Below, in pieces: positions 8,505-16,936 of a stretch of DNA of 64,000 nucleotides (its first letter is position 1; every line of letters begins with the position of its first letter). A program made the translations under genes and the position numbers. The notes under the pieces are model-generated. The model saw only the letters and a program-made list of their open reading frames with translations. It was not told the origin of the DNA and searched no databases. The stretch comes from Caenicola sp034331105 (GTDB lineage: Bacteria > Synergistota > Synergistia > Synergistales > Synergistaceae), in NCBI GenBank assembly GCA_034331105.1, contig JAXQGB010000014.1, positions 1 through 64,000 of the forward strand. Direction: 5' to 3'.

Positions 8505-11500
8505 TAGATATCATCCCCCTGGTCGACCTTTTTAGGAGCAACATCACTAAAGAGATCCGTATCTCCATCCCTGAGCACTTCAGCTTCTTTTTCTGCATCT
8601 GTCTCGTGCAGTTCTATAGAACTGTATTCCGCCGCATGTTCATGGAAGAGATCGTTGTCTGCTGTAACTTTTGATGGGCGGCTCAAACCAAAATCTTCCT
8701 CGAGGCTGTCAACTGTAGAATCAGGCTTGAATGATACATGGCGTCTTGATTCCCTGCCGCTGTCATCGTCTTCTTCTGAAAGTACAAGCTCTCCGAATGA
8801 CCCGTCTGAGTATTTGATCTCAACATCCAGACCAAGTCCCTGAAGCTCTTTGATAAGCACCCTGAAACTTTCAGGAACACCTGGCTTGGCAAGATTTTCA
8901 CCCTTGACTATTCGTTCGTAAGTCTTAAGCCTTCCTCTGATGTCATCGGATTTGACTGTAAGCATTTCCTGCAGCATGTGTGCTGCTCCATATCCTTCAA
9001 GCGCCCAGACTTCCATTTCACCGAACCTCTGGCCTCCGAACTGGGTCTTTCCTCCCAGAGGCTGCTGCGTGATCAGGCTGTAAGGTCCTATCGAACGTGC
9101 ATGGATCTTGTCGTCAACAAGGTGTATCAACTTGAGCATGTACATAACTCCTACCGCTACCTTGTTTGCCATCGGCTCGCCTGTCCTGCCGTCGTAAAGT
9201 GTGATCTTGCAGTCGTCTCTCATCTCGGGATATTTTGTTTCCTGTATTTTTTTGACATAAGGCATAAGATCTTCTGCCGTCGCGGATTCAAAGACGGGAG
9301 TCACGACCTTCCAGCCGTTCTGCATAGCGACAAAACCCATTACAGTCTCGAGCACCTGTCCAAGGTTCATTCGGCTCGGAACTCCGAGGGGGTTCAGGAC
9401 AACGTCAACAGGCGTGCCGTCTGAAAGATAAGGCATGTCTTCTTCAGCCATTATCCTAGAAACTACACCCTTGTTTCCGTGACGTCCTGCCATCTTGTCG
9501 CCCTCTGTGATCTTACGGAACTGAGCTACATAGACCTTTACGACCTCATTGACGCCGGGGCTCATGTCTTCGCTGTTCTTATCCCTTGAGAGCCTCTTGA
9601 TCTCTACTACTTTTCCGCCCTCGCCGTGGGGAACTTTCAAACAGGTATCGCGAACTTCCCGTGCTTTTTCTCCGAATATAGCTCTTAAAAGTTTCTCTTC
9701 AGGAGACTGATCTGACTCCCCTTTAGGCGTCACTTTGCCAACAAGGATATCGCCTGCCTTGACTTCCGCACCTATTCTGACGATACCGTCTTCGTCAAGA
9801 TTTTTAAGGGCGTCCTCTCCAACGTTGGGTATATCTCTTGATATTTCTTCGGGACCAAGTTTAGTATCACGTGATTCAACTTCATACTCTTCTATATGTA
9901 TAGAAGTGTAAAAATCCTCTTTTACAAGTTTCTGGCTGAGGAGTATAGCATCTTCAAAGTTGTAGCCCTCCCATGATACGAAAGCTACCAGAACGTTTCT
10001 TCCAAGAGCAAGTTCTCCTCCGTAGCATGCCTGGCCGTCAGCTATGACCTCACCGGCATCTATTTGCTGACCATTTGTAACTATAGGCTTCTGGTGGATA
10101 ATGGTCCCCTGATTGGAGCGTCTGAATTTGGGCATTGTATAGATATCTTTGTCATTGTCTTCAGTCGCTATCTCTATACGGTCGGAATCTACATATGTGA
10201 CTGTGCCCGCCCTTCTTGAAACAGAACATGACCCTGAGTCCTTCGCTATGCGATGCTCTATGCCTGTACCAACTATTGGTGAATCAGGGAAAACAAGGGG
10301 GACAGCCTGCCTTTGCATGTTGGATCCCATCAATGCCCTGTTTGCGTCGTCATGTTCAAGGAATGGGATCAAAGCAGTTGATATGGAAACTATCTGCTTC
10401 GGAGATATGTCCATATACTGCAGCTGTTCCGGCAGTATCTCTATCGTGTTATCATGATGCCTGACATATATTCCTGTGCCGCCGTCTGTAGGCAGCACGT
10501 GCCCTTCTTCAGAAATAGGCGTATCAGCACGTCCGACATAGTACTCATCTTCGTCGTCCGCTGAAAGGTAAACTATCTCATCGGTAAGCATCCCGTTTAC
10601 GACTTTTCTCCTGGGACAAACAAGGAACCCGTACTCGTTGATCCTTGCAAAGGTCGCAAGGGAAGTTACCAGTCCTATATTAGGCCCTTCAGGCGTTTCT
10701 ATAGGGCAGACCCTTCCATAGTGGGTATGGTGGACGTCACGGGCTTCGAATCCGGCTCTCTCTCTGCTCAGGCCTCCGGGGCCGAGAGCCGAAAGACGAC
10801 GACGGTGAGTAAGCTCAGCAAGTGGGTTGGTCTGATCCATAAACTGTGAAAGCTGTCCTGAACCGAAAAATTCCCTCAGTGCAGCAGATATGGGACGAAC
10901 ATTGATAAGGTCCTTGGCCATCGCTGTAGCAAGATCAGGGGTCGTTGTCATACGTTCCCTTGCGATCCTTTCCATCCTCAGAAGGCCTATACGAACCTGA
11001 TTTTGGAGAAGCTCTCCAACGGCCCGGACCCTTCTGTTTCCGAGATGGTCGATGTCGTCCATATGTTCGTTTCCTTCGCGGAGCCTTATCAAACCTTTTA
11101 TTATCGCGACTATGTCATCAACTGAAAGAAGGCGTTCTGTGCTTGGAGTATCAAGGTTAAGCCTTCTGTTGATCTTGTACCTTCCGACCCTCCCGAGATT
11201 ATATCTGCGGGGATCAAAGAAAATACTGTTGATATATTCTCTGGCATTTTCCATACGGGCCGGTTCGTTTGGCCGTAGTTTACGGAAAAGTTCAAGCATT
11301 GCTGCATCCGGGGTAGTCGTGTTGTCTCGTTCGATAGTTGCAGATATGGCTGGATCAACATCCCATACCCAGATCTTTGTCCGACCGGTCTCCCAAAGTG
11401 CCTCAAGGTCCTCTTTAGTAAGCCTTTTGTTCTTCGGGATGGCAACAGCGCCGTCACCCTCGCCGGAAGCTATAGCTTCTGCAAGGAGCATTCCTTTTAC

Positions 11501-12202
11501 TTCATCTTCAACGAGGTCTCTTTCTACTTCCTTGGCTCCGAAAAGTGACAGAAGCTCATCCGTGGTCTGAATGCCAAAAGCTCTCAGCATCAAAGTGACA
11601 GGTATTTTTTTCCTGTTGTCGATCTTGACTGAAAGCACTTCACCGGGAGCAAGGTCAAATTCTATCCATGCTCCGCGATCCGGTATCAGTTTTGCCAAAA
11701 ATGATTCCTGTCCCGGTATGCCTAGTTCAGCGCTTAAATAAACACCTGCAGATCTTGCAAGTTGATTAACAACGACACGCTCAGTGCCATTGATTATAAA
11801 AGTTCCTCTTTCTGTCATTGCAGGGAAATCACCTAGGTAGATTTCCTCTTCCTTGATCTCGCGTGTCTTTCTGTTGGCCAGCCGAATCGTCGCACGCAGA
11901 GGTCTCGACCATGTAAGGTCCCTGCTGCGCGCCTCATCCAGACTCATAACCACCGGATCGACATAGTATCTTACGAATTCAAGGGCGAATGAACCGTCAT
12001 AACTTTCGATAGGAAAAACCTCATCGAAAAGTTCCTGCAGACCTTGTGAATTCCTAACGTCAGGATCAGTATCAGACTGAAAAAACCACTGATATGAATT
12101 GCGCTGGACTTCAACAAGATCCGGTAGAGCGATTAGATTTTTTTCCTTTCCAAAAACCTTGCGCTGCTCAAAAGCCTTGCCTGATGGAGTCTTAGCCTGC
12201 AT
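8504..12202 (-). CDS. rpoB: DNA-directed RNA polymerase subunit beta
   Basis: About 1232 residues. Recognised by the rifampicin-pocket region FGSGQLSQFMDQTNPLAELTHRRR followed by LSALGPGGLSRERAGFE, by RVCPIETPEGPNIGL, and by the C-terminal GGKTQFGGQRFGEMEVWALEGYGA. The residues usually mutated in rifampicin resistance look wild type. The frame is open to 12280, but the ATG at 12202 (MQAKTPSGKAFEQRK) has GGGAGGT upstream. The longer form would also place the start inside the promoter's transcribed leader, so the short form is preferred. The C-terminal tail of about 60 residues is acidic. Confidence 0.97.
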   Translation of the reverse strand: MQAKTPSGKAFEQRKVFGKEKNLIALPDLVEVQRNSYQWFFQSDTDPDVRNSQGLQELFDEVFPIESYDGSFALEFVRYYVDPVVMSLDEARSRDLTWSRPLRATIRLANRKTREIKEEEIYLGDFPAMTERGTFIINGTERVVVNQLARSAGVYLSAELGIPGQESFLAKLIPDRGAWIEFDLAPGEVLSVKIDNRKKIPVTLMLRAFGIQTTDELLSLFGAKEVERDLVEDEVKGMLLAEAIASGEGDGAVAIPKNKRLTKEDLEALWETGRTKIWVWDVDPAISATIERDNTTTPDAAMLELFRKLRPNEPARMENAREYINSIFFDPRRYNLGRVGRYKINRRLNLDTPSTERLLSVDDIVAIIKGLIRLREGNEHMDDIDHLGNRRVRAVGELLQNQVRIGLLRMERIARERMTTTPDLATAMAKDLINVRPISAALREFFGSGQLSQFMDQTNPLAELTHRRRLSALGPGGLSRERAGFEARDVHHTHYGRVCPIETPEGPNIGLVTSLATFARINEYGFLVCPRRKVVNGMLTDEIVYLSADDEDEYYVGRADTPISEEGHVLPTDGGTGIYVRHHDNTIEILPEQLQYMDISPKQIVSISTALIPFLEHDDANRALMGSNMQRQAVPLVFPDSPIVGTGIEHRIAKDSGSCSVSRRAGTVTYVDSDRIEIATEDNDKDIYTMPKFRRSNQGTIIHQKPIVTNGQQIDAGEVIADGQACYGGELALGRNVLVAFVSWEGYNFEDAILLSQKLVKEDFYTSIHIEEYEVESRDTKLGPEEISRDIPNVGEDALKNLDEDGIVRIGAEVKAGDILVGKVTPKGESDQSPEEKLLRAIFGEKAREVRDTCLKVPHGEGGKVVEIKRLSRDKNSEDMSPGVNEVVKVYVAQFRKITEGDKMAGRHGNKGVVSRIMAEEDMPYLSDGTPVDVVLNPLGVPSRMNLGQVLETVMGFVAMQNGWKVVTPVFESATAEDLMPYVKKIQETKYPEMRDDCKITLYDGRTGEPMANKVAVGVMYMLKLIHLVDDKIHARSIGPYSLITQQPLGGKTQFGGQRFGEMEVWALEGYGAAHMLQEMLTVKSDDIRGRLKTYERIVKGENLAKPGVPESFRVLIKELQGLGLDVEIKYSDGSFGELVLSEEDDDSGRESRRHVSFKPDSTVDSLEEDFGLSRPSKVTADNDLFHEHAAEYSSIELHETDAEKEAEVLRDGDTDLFSDVAPKKVDQGDDI

Positions 12203-12259
12203 GGGAGCAACCTCCCTGATTGGAATATTTGGTAAGAATGTATAATCGTACAAATGGGT

Positions 12260-12287
12260 ATTATAGCAAAAAAGCGACAACTGTCAA
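12260..12287 (-). promoter_or_regulatory. Strong promoter for rpoBC, embedded in the tRNA-Leu terminator
   Basis: On the minus strand: perfect -35 TTGACA (12282-12287), 16-bp spacer, perfect -10 TATAAT (12260-12265) with an extended TGC. The -35 begins in the loop of the terminator hairpin at 12274-12301, and the spacer contains that terminator's T-run. Transcription would start near 12253, about 50 nt before the rpoB ATG. Confidence 0.85.
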
Positions 12288-12301
12288 TAGACAGGTGTCG
12301 C
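12268..12301 (-). terminator. Intrinsic terminator of tRNA-Leu
   Basis: Arms 12274-12285 and 12290-12301 (GCGACA.CTGTC / GACAG.TGTCGC, 11 of 12 pairs) enclose a 4-nt loop. Six T follow on the minus strand (12268-12273). It lies 31 bp after the tRNA and overlaps the rpoB promoter. Confidence 0.75.
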
Positions 12302-12331
12302 CTGTTTTTAATTTTTTAATTTTAAATTTAT

Positions 12332-12418
12332 TGGTGTCGAGGAGGGGAATTGAACCCCTATGGGCGCTAGCCCACTGGATCCTGAATCCAGCGCGTCTAC
12401 CAGTTCCGCCACCCCGAC
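12332..12418 (-). tRNA. tRNA-Leu (anticodon CAG), CCA encoded
   Basis: On the minus strand the acceptor arm GTCGGGG pairs with CCTCGAC (one G-U), followed by A and an encoded CCA. The anticodon stem CTGGA/TCCAG carries the loop TTCAGGA, so the anticodon is CAG. A long class II variable arm precedes the T arm AGGGG-TTCAATT-CCCCT. Total 87 nt. It has its own promoter and terminator and lies upstream of rpoB. Confidence 0.95.
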
Positions 12419-12460
12419 ATCTGATATTGAGATTGATTGAATAAGCTTGCAACGAAGTGG

Positions 12461-12489
12461 ATTTTATCAGCAAGTTCGATCTTTGGCAA
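12461..12489 (-). promoter_or_regulatory. Promoter of tRNA-Leu
   Basis: On the minus strand: -35 TTGCCA (12484-12489), 17-bp spacer, -10 TAAAAT (12461-12466) with an extended TGA. The predicted start is about 36 nt before the mature tRNA 5' end. Confidence 0.6.
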
Positions 12490-12946
12490 GAAGGTATTTC
12501 ATTTTGCATTTTTCTTCCGGCTTTATCAAGCGTAGATTTTTTGTTGATTTTTAAATGCTCAAATACTGATTTTCTATTTTGGGTTTTTCTAAATGAGCAC
12601 CTATAGTCTGCGGTCGGTGAATCAATTTGTTTTTTATGAACTTATCATCGCAAGCAGGTCAAAAGCATAATAATTAAGCTTCGTCCTACATCTGATATAC
12701 TTAATTTCTGCTAAACATACGAACATCAAGGCCTGGCAACGATGTTCCAATGATCTCCCGCCTTATTATCCTCTGTTTTTTTGTGAACAGAAGTGAGCAA
12801 AACCATAATTAAGGGATAAAAATAGTGAAATTCTGCACAACATTATGGAATATATGTTAAAATTTTGATATTGGGGAAGGCCAACATTCTCTCCACTGGA
12901 TGGTTGGTCTTAGAAATCGTAATAATAACATCAGGAGGGATTTTGT
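12490..12946. other. AT-rich intergenic region and leader of the AOR cassette
   Basis: No gene is seen in these 457 bases. Near the right end a 9-bp hairpin (12877-12885 with 12903-12911, one G-U pair) lies between a TAAAAT-like -10 (12858-12863, no convincing -35) and the Shine-Dalgarno of the ferredoxin gene (12933-12939). It may be part of a 5' leader. It does not obviously match the molybdenum-cofactor riboswitch pattern. Confidence 0.35.
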
Positions 12947-13351
12947 GTGAAAGTACTTCAGTTAAGAACGGAAAAATGCGTACAGTGCGGAGAATGCATG
13001 ACCGCATGTTCCAAAGCGTGGTTCAAAGAAGACAACCCGTCGCTCTCCAGGATCAAGATCGAAAACAAAGCTACTTACCCTAACATCAATGTCTGCAACC
13101 AGTGCGGGGCTTGCATCGAAATCTGCCCGACAAAAGCACTTGAGCGCGATGCTAACGGGATCGTACAGGTCCGCAAGGACAAATGCACATCCTGCCTTAT
13201 GTGTGTGGGTTTCTGCCCTTCCGCAAGTATGTTCTTTGACGGCGCAAAACAGACAGAGCCATTCAAATGCATTTCTTGCGGCATCTGCGCCAAGGCATGC
13301 CCCACAGGTGCACTGGAACTCATTACTGCACCGGAACCGGAATCAAAGTAA
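12947..13351 (+). CDS. Polyferredoxin with four [4Fe-4S] motifs, AOR partner
   Basis: 134 residues with four CxxCxxCxxxC motifs: C11-x2-C14-x2-C17-x3-C21, then CNQCGACIEICP, CTSCLMCVGFCP and CISCGICAKACP. It could therefore hold four [4Fe-4S] clusters, like the HycB/DmsB-type electron-transfer subunits. The start is GTG at 12947, set by AGGAGGG seven nt upstream. Its stop overlaps the Shine-Dalgarno of the AOR gene 15 nt downstream, so the two are co-translated and probably form a complex. It is inferred to move electrons between the tungsten enzyme and a soluble ferredoxin or another carrier. Confidence 0.85.
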   Translation: MKVLQLRTEKCVQCGECMTACSKAWFKEDNPSLSRIKIENKATYPNINVCNQCGACIEICPTKALERDANGIVQVRKDKCTSCLMCVGFCPSASMFFDGAKQTEPFKCISCGICAKACPTGALELITAPEPESK

Positions 13352-13366
13352 GGAGGATTGACAAAT

Positions 13367-15556
13367 ATGGAAATGAAAGAAATGAAACTTTTATCGGAAT
13401 GGTCTTACGAGCCGGCTAAGATCCACCGCGGATACGCAAAAGAAACCCTATACGTCGGACTTGGAAATAAAGACGGCAACTATAAATTTGAGAAACGCCC
13501 GGTTTCCGAAGACATGATCGAAAAGTTCACCGGCGGACGCGGCTTCGGCCTTAAGCTCCTCTGGGACGCAGTAAAAGAAAACACAAAGTGGGATGATCCC
13601 GAGAACGAACTTGTCGTAGCAGGCGGACCCTTCTGCGGTATCACTCAGTATCCCGGCACTGGGAAATCCTACACTGTATTCCTTTCACCTGCGACAAAAC
13701 AGACGTACAACAGCAATGCCGGAGGATACTTTGGTCCTTTCCTTAAATTCTCGGGGTTTGACGCCCTTGAAGTCCAGGGAAAAGCAGACAGACCGGTTGT
13801 AGTCTTTATCGACGGAGATAATTTCAAAGTACAGATCTTTGAATCTACCCTTGAAGACAACAACGCATACTATATCTCTGAAGAACTGCACGACTATTTT
13901 GCAAAAGACGAACAGGACAAACGCACCATATCCGTTATCTCAACAGGTATGGCAGCAAAGACCAGCTATATAGTAGGTCTTAATTTCAGCTTCTATGACG
14001 TCCGCAGAAAGGCCGTAAGACTTAAGCAGGCCGGACGCGGCGGCGGCGGAACCGTTCTCTGCGATAAAAACATTGCAGCAATAGTCGTTAAACGCACGAA
14101 GTTCACAGGAATTGAAAATGACCCAGTCGACGTCGAAACAATAATGAAAGCTGGAGCCAGCCTGCACAAGCGCATCCATGACCATGACAACGAGCAGTGT
14201 CAGATGCGCGCTGCCGGTACAGCCCACCTTACTGAAATCATGGACGACTACGAACTCCTTCCTGTCCACAATTACAAGTACGGAAGCCATAAAGACATAG
14301 GCAACATCAGCTCACACGAATACATCAAGCTCTTCAGCCAGGGAACTGCAGACGGCTGCTGGTACGGATGCTCACTGGCATGCGCTAAGGCTGTAGACCA
14401 CTTCCCCCTTCAGACCGGACCATGGAAGGGCAAAGAAGTAGTTGTAGACGGACCCGAATATGAGACAGCTGCAGGCCTGGGGTCGAACGTAGGCATTTTC
14501 GATCCTCACTGGACAATAGAAGCCAATTTCTATGCCGACCATTATGGACTTGATACGATCTCCCTCGGAACAACAATGGCATGGGTATGTGAATGCTATG
14601 AGCTCGGGCTCATTAACAAAGAAAATACACATGGCCTTGAGATGACTTTCGGCAACAAGAAAGATCTGATGGAGCTGATACACCGTATAGCCAACGCAGC
14701 TGATGATTTTGCGGTTGCGACCGGCTGGGGTATCGAAGCTGCACGTGAGTACTACTCAAAGAACTACGGCGCAGATCTTGAAGTAATGAAAAAGATCGGA
14801 ATGGTATGCCAGGGACTGGAAGCTTCCGAGTACAGATGCCAGGAGTCAATGGCTCAGTGGGGAGGATACTTCCTCACGCTTAAAGGCCCTCAGCATGACG
14901 AAGCATGGCTCATCTTCATGGACATGGTCAACAAACAGCTGCCGACATACGAGGACAAGGCCGAAGCCCTTTACTTCTTCCCCTGCTTCCGTCTGTGGTT
15001 CTCTCTCCACGGTCTCTGCAAGCTGCCATGGAACGACATCGAACCTGTCGACAACAGCATCAAATATAAGGGCATTGAGGCTGCAAGGGTACCTGAGCAC
15101 CTTAACAACTACCTCAACATATACACAGCCATTACTGGCAAGCCGCTCGACAGGGACGGAATGATCCTTCAGTCTGAAAAGGTTTACAACTTTGAACGGA
15201 TATTCAACCTCCGCATGGGCAAGGGTACTTCTAAGTTCCATGAAGCTCCTGACCGCGGACTCGGCCCTGTCTGGGAAGACGAATGGATGGCAAGGCCCGA
15301 CTATTTTGACGCCAAGCTTAAGGAGTTCGGTGAGGAGATAGAAGGCAAATCAGTCAAAGAAAAAATCACCCTTCTCCAGAAGCACCGCCGCGCCCAGTGG
15401 GAACAACTCAAGGCTGCTGTCTACAAACGCCGCGGATGGAACAAGAACGGCATACCGACACTCAAGACGGTGAAACGCCTTGGCATCGATTATCCGGAAG
15501 TTGTTGCTCTCCTTGAGAAACACCTCAAGCCGGAAGATGAGTTCGAGGGTGCATAG
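13367..15556 (+). CDS. Tungsten-type aldehyde:ferredoxin oxidoreductase family protein
   Basis: About 729 residues. AOR family signs are the N-terminal FTGGRGFGLKLLWD, GPFCGITQYPGTGKS, and GPEYETAAGLGSNVGIFD. Family members carry a bis-pterin tungsten or molybdenum cofactor and one [4Fe-4S] cluster and oxidise aldehydes. Here the cluster cysteines read C-x3-C-x3-C (CWYGCSLAC), one residue longer than the usual CxxCxxxC; the fourth is probably in GLCKLPWND. It is larger than the classical 600-residue enzymes and has a basic C-terminal extension. A TTG at 13358 sits too close to AGGAGG (13351-13356), so the ATG at 13367 is chosen. The substrate is unknown. Confidence 0.85.
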   Translation: MEMKEMKLLSEWSYEPAKIHRGYAKETLYVGLGNKDGNYKFEKRPVSEDMIEKFTGGRGFGLKLLWDAVKENTKWDDPENELVVAGGPFCGITQYPGTGKSYTVFLSPATKQTYNSNAGGYFGPFLKFSGFDALEVQGKADRPVVVFIDGDNFKVQIFESTLEDNNAYYISEELHDYFAKDEQDKRTISVISTGMAAKTSYIVGLNFSFYDVRRKAVRLKQAGRGGGGTVLCDKNIAAIVVKRTKFTGIENDPVDVETIMKAGASLHKRIHDHDNEQCQMRAAGTAHLTEIMDDYELLPVHNYKYGSHKDIGNISSHEYIKLFSQGTADGCWYGCSLACAKAVDHFPLQTGPWKGKEVVVDGPEYETAAGLGSNVGIFDPHWTIEANFYADHYGLDTISLGTTMAWVCECYELGLINKENTHGLEMTFGNKKDLMELIHRIANAADDFAVATGWGIEAAREYYSKNYGADLEVMKKIGMVCQGLEASEYRCQESMAQWGGYFLTLKGPQHDEAWLIFMDMVNKQLPTYEDKAEALYFFPCFRLWFSLHGLCKLPWNDIEPVDNSIKYKGIEAARVPEHLNNYLNIYTAITGKPLDRDGMILQSEKVYNFERIFNLRMGKGTSKFHEAPDRGLGPVWEDEWMARPDYFDAKLKEFGEEIEGKSVKEKITLLQKHRRAQWEQLKAAVYKRRGWNKNGIPTLKTVKRLGIDYPEVVALLEKHLKPEDEFEGA

Positions 15557-15569
15557 GAAAGAAGCAAAA

Positions 15570-15767
15570 ATGATAATAGTAAACGGGAACCAGTCAGAGT
15601 GGGAAGAGGGTCTCACAGTCGAGAAACTCCTGGCAAGAGAGAACTACACTTTCAGGATGATTTCTGTGTGGATCAATGACCAGCCAGTCGAAAAACAAGA
15701 ATATCCCACGAGACAAATTCCTGACGAAGCAAAAGTACAGGTGATACACAATATCAGCGGAGGTTAA
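15570..15767 (+). CDS. ThiS/MoaD-like sulfur-carrier protein
   Basis: 65 residues ending in the diagnostic -SGG, with the ubiquitin-like pattern MIIVNGNQSEWEEGLTVEKLL and VQVIHNISGG. Such proteins are C-terminally adenylated and thiocarboxylated and donate sulfur, for example to molybdopterin. The longer frame from 15480 lies inside the AOR gene; the ATG at 15570 starts the recognisable domain and has GGAAAGAAG upstream. It follows the AOR gene by 13 nt and ends the cassette, suggesting dedicated pterin-cofactor sulfuration for that enzyme (inference). Confidence 0.8.
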   Translation: MIIVNGNQSEWEEGLTVEKLLARENYTFRMISVWINDQPVEKQEYPTRQIPDEAKVQVIHNISGG

Positions 15768-15799
15768 CTGCTACTAAAAAAAACGAACAGCTGATAATA

Positions 15800-15845
15800 A
15801 AAGGCGGGGAATGTCCTTTTGGACAGACCCCGCCTTTGTTTTTTC
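15800..15845 (+). terminator. Intrinsic terminator of the ferredoxin-AOR-ThiS cassette
   Basis: AAAGGCGGGG (15800-15809) pairs with CCCCGCCTTT (15828-15837) around an inner TGTCC-TTTT-GGACA hairpin, followed by GTTTTTT. It also lies just after the minus-strand ornithine racemase gene, so it may serve both convergent units. Confidence 0.9.
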
Positions 15846-15860
15846 GATGTATATTATTGA

Positions 15861-16936
15861 TCATTTATCTCTTACATAGATCCGTTCCACATAATCAGAG
15901 TTGAAAGCCTGCAGCATCCCGCCATATCTTTTAAATGCAAACATAAGAGAGTCTCCAAGTATTGGTCTTGGGGAGGCTTCCTCTATATCAAGCACGAGAT
16001 GATCACTGGATGCACCCAGAACGTATATGTCTTCACTTAACGGATCAAGATCCTCAGGAATTACGTCCTGTTTTCCAATTGCGGCGATCCCTCTCAATCG
16101 CATCCCTCTGTCTACAAAAACAGGTACTTTTCCGAAAGCGTCTGTCCCTATAGGCCCTATAGGTTTGGAAGGTTTTTTCTCAATTTCGACACATTCGGCA
16201 GAAAGAAACACAGTGTCTTGTCTTAGTCCTTTAATTTTTTCCGTACCGCACTTTCCCCGAAGCATAGCCCCCCTACCCTCAGATGATTTACCCCTCCGGG
16301 TTTTATTTCTCCTTTAACTATTGGGTAAAAAAGGTTAGTCCCTCCTCCGGAAATAAGCCATTCTTCCTTTTCCAGATCCCTTTTAAGCTCCATGGAAATT
16401 TTGACCAGCATGCTTAAGTTTTCTTCGGAAGGCATAACGCCCCCAAAACAGCCAAAGTTTGTTCCGGCTCCTATGCAGTTGATCCATTTGCATTTACGAA
16501 AAACGTCTGCTGCCGCATATATTCTGTCGGGCCAGATGCCCTCCCTCAAATCACCGATATCTATCATGAGAAGTATGTCAAATTTTTTCTTTTCCGATGA
16601 ACATATTTTTTCAAGTTCCATAATTGTTTCGGGCATGGAGATCAGAGACCAGTCAGCATAAGAGACAAGAGAGGGAAGCTCGCTGAGCATGGGGATCCTG
16701 AGCAATCCCAGCGGACACTTTATGCCGCCTTCCCTAAGCATGACAATGTTCTTCATCCTGCTGTCCATCAATGAATAAATACCGCCATCAAGGATCGCAT
16801 TTGCTATTTGAATATCCCCGCATACACACTTGACTACAGAATCTGCCCTGATCCCTTCGGACATGCATCTTTTCTTTATTGCTGATGCGTTGTGGGTCAA
16901 CGCATCCAGGTTGATCAACAGGTGAGGGTTTGTCAT
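15861..16936 (-). pseudogene. orr: Ornithine racemase (alanine-racemase fold), frameshifted at a G6 run
   Basis: Two frames together give one complete PLP racemase of about 355 residues resembling clostridial ornithine racemase. Frame one (16223-16936) carries the PLP lysine region ADSVVKCVCG, LLRIPML, IDIGDLREG and ISGGGTNL. Frame two (15861-16265) continues with KPSKPIGPIGTDAFG, GIAAIGKQD and LGASSDHLVLD. The frames meet at a run of six G on the minus strand (16268-16273). Adding one G restores HLRVGGAMLRGK, matching the family's LRVGESFLLGR. It may be a sequencing error, a true null or a phase-variable gene. Its start overlaps the dppF stop (ATGA), so it belongs to the dpp operon. Ornithine racemization feeds ornithine fermentation. 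Confidence 0.8.

Noticed and set aside
12850..12946. Molybdenum-cofactor riboswitch before the AOR cassette
   Set aside because: There is one 9-bp hairpin but not the multi-stem conserved architecture of the Moco RNA motif as I recall it; a covariance search would decide.
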